Assembly: GCA_021796175.1 (NCBI GenBank)
Contig: JAJYOM010000095.1
Span: 1 to 6,215 of the forward strand
Direction: 5' to 3'
DNA from: Thermoplasmata archaeon
Lineage (GTDB): Archaea > Thermoplasmatota > Thermoplasmata > Sysuiplasmatales > Sysuiplasmataceae
Length of the DNA: 6,215 nucleotides
Positions 3,890-6,215 of the stretch are shown here, piece after piece. Both the position numbers and the translations under genes were made by a program. The number at the start of each line of letters is the position of its first letter. Within the stretch, counting starts at the first letter, position 1. The notes beneath the pieces were generated by a model. It did no database searches. It saw only the letters and a program-made list of their open reading frames with translations, and had not been told where the DNA came from.

Positions 3890-4870
3890 GTGATATGTCT
3901 CGGCATTGAGGGAACAGCGCATACAGTCGGTATAGGAATTGTGGATTCGACAGGAAAAGTCCTGTCAGATGCGAGTGACATGTACCGCCCCACAAAGGGT
4001 GGAATACACCCCCGTGAAGCGGCAAATCATCATGCTGAATTCGTCACCCCTTTGATGGACAAGGCGGTTAAAGACGCAGGCCTCAGCTACGCTGACATCG
4101 ATCTTGTTGCATTCTCTCAGGGGCCAGGTCTTGGCCCGTGCCTCAGGACAGTCGCGACTGCCGCAAGAGCGCTTTCCATCGCACTGTCCATACCGCTGAT
4201 GGGAGTGAATCACTGTGTCGCACATGTGGAGATAGGAAGGCTGGGCAATGATTCAAAGGACCCGGTCATGCTTTACGCATCCGGGGGAAATACGCAGGTC
4301 ATAGCATACTCCAAGGGGAGGTACAGGGTGTTTGGTGAAACAATGGACATAGGTGTCGGGAACATGCTGGACAAATTCGGCATAATGGCAGGGCTTGGTT
4401 TCTACGCAGGTCCCAGAATAGAGGAACTGGCAAAGAAAGGCACCAGGCTTGTCGATCTGCCATACTCGGTCAAGGGGATGGATGTGGCTTTCTCAGGCAT
4501 ACTGACAGCAGCCAAACACCAGCTGGAGAGCGACAGTTCACTTGAGGACATGTGCTTTTCCCTCCAGGAAACTGTATTCGCAATGCTCACGGAAGTAACT
4601 GAGCGGGCGCTTGCGCAGGCTGAAAAGAATGAGGTCGTGCTTGCAGGCGGAGTAGCAAGAAACAGGAGGCTTAGCGATATGGTCAGCTCAATGGCGAAGG
4701 AGAGGGGTGCCACTGTTTACGAGCCGCCGTTCAAGTATCTTGTAGACAACGGTGTCATGATAGCATGGAACGGTCTTCTCGCGTACGGATCCGGCCAGAG
4801 GATGGAATTGCAGAATACTAAGGTGAATCAGAGATACAGGACAGATCTTGTGGACATCACCTGGAGATAA
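3890..4870 (+). CDS. kae1: KEOPS complex subunit Kae1, tRNA N6-threonylcarbamoyladenosine transferase
   Basis: Kae1 transfers the threonylcarbamoyl group from threonylcarbamoyl-AMP to A37 of ANN-decoding tRNAs, as the catalytic subunit of KEOPS with Bud32, Cgi121 and Pcc1. The protein has 326 residues and the ASKHA fold. The N-terminus LGIEGTAHTVGIGIVDS (4-20) is diagnostic. Metal ligands H108 and H112 are in GVNHCVAH (105-112). The phosphate and nucleotide segments are YASGGNTQV (129-137), GNMLDKFG (157-164), GPRIEELAKKG (174-184) and LAGGVARN (251-258), with the final metal-binding Asp at D286 (VDNG). It ends at VNQRYRTDLVDITWR, exactly where the Kae1 domain ends. The start is GTG, chosen because it gives the family N-terminus and fits the TATA spacing. 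Unlike the bifunctional Kae1-Bud32 proteins of Thermoplasma and some methanogens, there is no Bud32 domain. Older annotations call this family O-sialoglycoprotein endopeptidase (Gcp), which is a misnomer. It converges with the DHH gene across a 3-bp gap. Confidence 0.97.
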   Translation: MICLGIEGTAHTVGIGIVDSTGKVLSDASDMYRPTKGGIHPREAANHHAEFVTPLMDKAVKDAGLSYADIDLVAFSQGPGLGPCLRTVATAARALSIALSIPLMGVNHCVAHVEIGRLGNDSKDPVMLYASGGNTQVIAYSKGRYRVFGETMDIGVGNMLDKFGIMAGLGFYAGPRIEELAKKGTRLVDLPYSVKGMDVAFSGILTAAKHQLESDSSLEDMCFSLQETVFAMLTEVTERALAQAEKNEVVLAGGVARNRRLSDMVSSMAKERGATVYEPPFKYLVDNGVMIAWNGLLAYGSGQRMELQNTKVNQRYRTDLVDITWR

Positions 4871-4873
4871 TGT

Positions 4874-6215
4874 TCATGAGACGAGTTGGCTGCCCGTTAT
4901 TTCGTCAAGCTCATCAAGGAAAGCTCTGAGGCCCTCCTTAGGCACAGTTGCGCCGGAAGCTATGACGTGGCCGCCGCCAACTCCTCCTGCCGCTTTTGCA
5001 GCTGCAGACAACCCGGCAGCAAGATCGAGCCCTTTGCTTACCAGAGCCCTGGTGCCCCTGGCGCTTATCTTGTAACTGTCACCAGACAGGGAATAAGCAA
5101 TCGTCGGCTTGCTCTTCTCACCTATGAATGCCATGTAAAGTCCACAGAGTGCGCCTGCAAGGGAGCCGTCATCGCAGCCGAAAAACTGTATATGCTTCAT
5201 CTGTTCGATGCCTTCCTCCAGTGGAATAAGTCTTTCAAGGACACGCACGCTGTACTCGCTCCTGAGTTTTCTTGCCTCCGAAGTCGCAGTTGCGTCGCCG
5301 AGTTCCATCGCCAGGCCAACAGAGTATCTTTCGCTTCTGCCGCAGGCATTGGCAAGGCTCGACATCTCCGAAACTGTAATGCCCGTTCTGCCGAGATGCT
5401 GCGGCGATATCAGCTGGGCAATATTCTCGTAGTCGCACCCGTTCGACGCAAGCATGAGCATCAGAACAGAGGCAATCTTTTTTGTGTCACTGTCGGCATA
5501 TTCGACGAACTTCAGCTCAGGATCGACTGAGATGCGAGTGCAAAGTGCCGTTACAGCCTCACTCCTCCCGGAATAGCCTCTGAAAAACGGCTCCGCAGAA
5601 CGGACAACTGCATCAAACAGGTCCTCTCCCTGGAGGGACAGTGAAGTCCGCTCCTCTACCAGACCCTTTTCGATTGCTTTCCGAAGTATCTGCAGATTGA
5701 GTTCCCTGTAACCGCCAAGGTGCTGCATGTCGCCGTAAGCTCCTGCAAGGGCACAGACGGAATATTCCCAGTTCGCGTCGTTCACGTACTGTGCGAGAAG
5801 GAATGCTGTTGTCGCTCCGCTGACATCGGTAGTGCCGTTGAAACCCCACATCGACGGATTGATGTGCACTATACTGTCAGAATCCTCCGTAACCTTGTGA
5901 TGGTCCAGCACGATTGCCTTGGTTTCCAGTTCTGCTATCAGGTCAAGCTGACCACTGCCCATGTCTGAGAATATTACCAGGCTGTTCTTCTCAGATTTGA
6001 TCTTTTCAATCAGGCGCCGGTCAAGATTTCTTGACATTGTGGTATGAAATGCCTTCGAGCTGTTTTTCAGCATGCCGCAGAGCACGGCCGCCGCACTTAT
6101 GCCGTCCGAATCATAATGGCTTATCACCCTGACTCTGCGCTCTTCATTGAGCACATCGGCTGCCAGCCTGATTCTTTCCTCCAGCTTTGAAGGCTCGTGA
6201 AATACTATGTCAGGG
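4874..6215 (-). CDS. DHH/DHHA1 phosphoesterase, archaeal RecJ/Cdc45-like nuclease; 5' partial
   Basis: Proteins of this archaeal group are Mn-dependent single-strand exonucleases or GINS-associated replication factors (GAN, RecJ-like). Residues are numbered from the GTG at 6154. DHH motif I is SHYDSDG (12-18), with DSD where DAD is more usual. Motif II is FSDMGSG (62-68), motif III is VLDHH (82-86) and motif IV is AGAYGD (137-142). The C-terminal DHHA1 domain has FFGCDDGSLAG (324-334) and the nucleic-acid-binding GGGHVIASGA (393-402). All expected metal ligands are present, so it should be catalytically active. The frame stays open for 20 more codons from 6154 to the window edge, and they read as a plausible helix (PSKLEERIRLAADVLNEE) of the family N-terminus. 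The true start is therefore probably outside the window. Whether it is the GINS partner or another RecJ-like paralogue cannot be decided here. Confidence 0.9.
   Translation of the reverse strand, partial: PDIVFHEPSKLEERIRLAADVLNEERRVRVISHYDSDGISAAAVLCGMLKNSSKAFHTTMSRNLDRRLIEKIKSEKNSLVIFSDMGSGQLDLIAELETKAIVLDHHKVTEDSDSIVHINPSMWGFNGTTDVSGATTAFLLAQYVNDANWEYSVCALAGAYGDMQHLGGYRELNLQILRKAIEKGLVEERTSLSLQGEDLFDAVVRSAEPFFRGYSGRSEAVTALCTRISVDPELKFVEYADSDTKKIASVLMLMLASNGCDYENIAQLISPQHLGRTGITVSEMSSLANACGRSERYSVGLAMELGDATATSEARKLRSEYSVRVLERLIPLEEGIEQMKHIQFFGCDDGSLAGALCGLYMAFIGEKSKPTIAYSLSGDSYKISARGTRALVSKGLDLAAGLSAAAKAAGGVGGGHVIASGATVPKEGLRAFLDELDEITGSQLVS

Noticed and set aside
3890..4870. O-sialoglycoprotein endopeptidase
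   Set aside because: This is an old name for the Kae1/Gcp family. The sequence has the ASKHA and metal-binding residues of the t6A enzyme and no protease motif.
4886..5530. Plus-strand ORF of 214 codons
   Set aside because: It is the antisense shadow of the DHH gene, whose motifs are complete on the minus strand. The ORF has Cys- and Arg-rich low-sense composition and no promoter.
1..6215. CRISPR array, transposon or toxin-antitoxin system
   Set aside because: No regular direct repeats, transposase or integrase motifs, or paired small toxin-like ORFs with a promoter were seen on either strand.

Overview
The window looks archaeal, most probably from a thermoacidophile-like member of the Thermoplasmata (Euryarchaeota) with moderate GC content. 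The evidence is a Kae1-type KEOPS protein, a tRNA-Val with an archaeal bulge-helix-bulge intron and no encoded CCA, an archaeal RecJ/Cdc45-like DHH protein, and AT-rich TATA elements centred about 24-27 nt upstream of several start codons, as expected of leaderless transcripts. The exact lineage is inference.

Layout, left to right. (1) Bases 1-1113 (+) hold the 3' part of an electron transfer flavoprotein gene. The frame is open to the window edge, and the residues before the alpha domain look like the C-terminus of ETF beta, so this is probably a fused beta-alpha ETF cut by the window. (2) On the minus strand lie a small winged-helix DNA-binding protein (1150-1401) and a YycN-like GNAT acetyltransferase (1566-2039). 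They are separated by 164 bp rich in inverted repeats. (3) A minus-strand tRNA-Val(GAC) with a 24-nt intron lies at 2132-2228. (4) A TATA element at 2270-2277 can serve both the tRNA and a plus-strand class I methyltransferase (2353-3174), whose mRNA may begin with a 24-codon leaderless leader ORF. (5) A minus-strand HExxH protein (3162-3782) overlaps the end of the methyltransferase gene by 13 bp and is divergent from kae1 (3890-4870, +). The 107 bp between their starts form a nearly symmetric double promoter. (6) kae1 converges with a 3-bp gap on a DHH/DHHA1 phosphoesterase (4874 to the right edge, -), whose 5' end lies outside the window.

This is mostly a housekeeping neighbourhood: electron transfer, tRNA, t6A modification and DNA repair or replication. 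I see no defence system, CRISPR array, transposase or integrase. The points most worth a second look are the ETF fusion boundary and its altered FAD loop, the mirror-symmetric divergent promoter of kae1 and the HExxH gene, the possible leader ORF before the methyltransferase, the folded intergenic region at 1451-1564, and copies of a tRNA T-arm sequence around the acetyltransferase gene. The longest stretches without a coding gene are about 165 bp (1402-1565) and about 315 bp (2040-2352). The second is filled by the GNAT promoter, the tRNA, the shared TATA element and the leader ORF.
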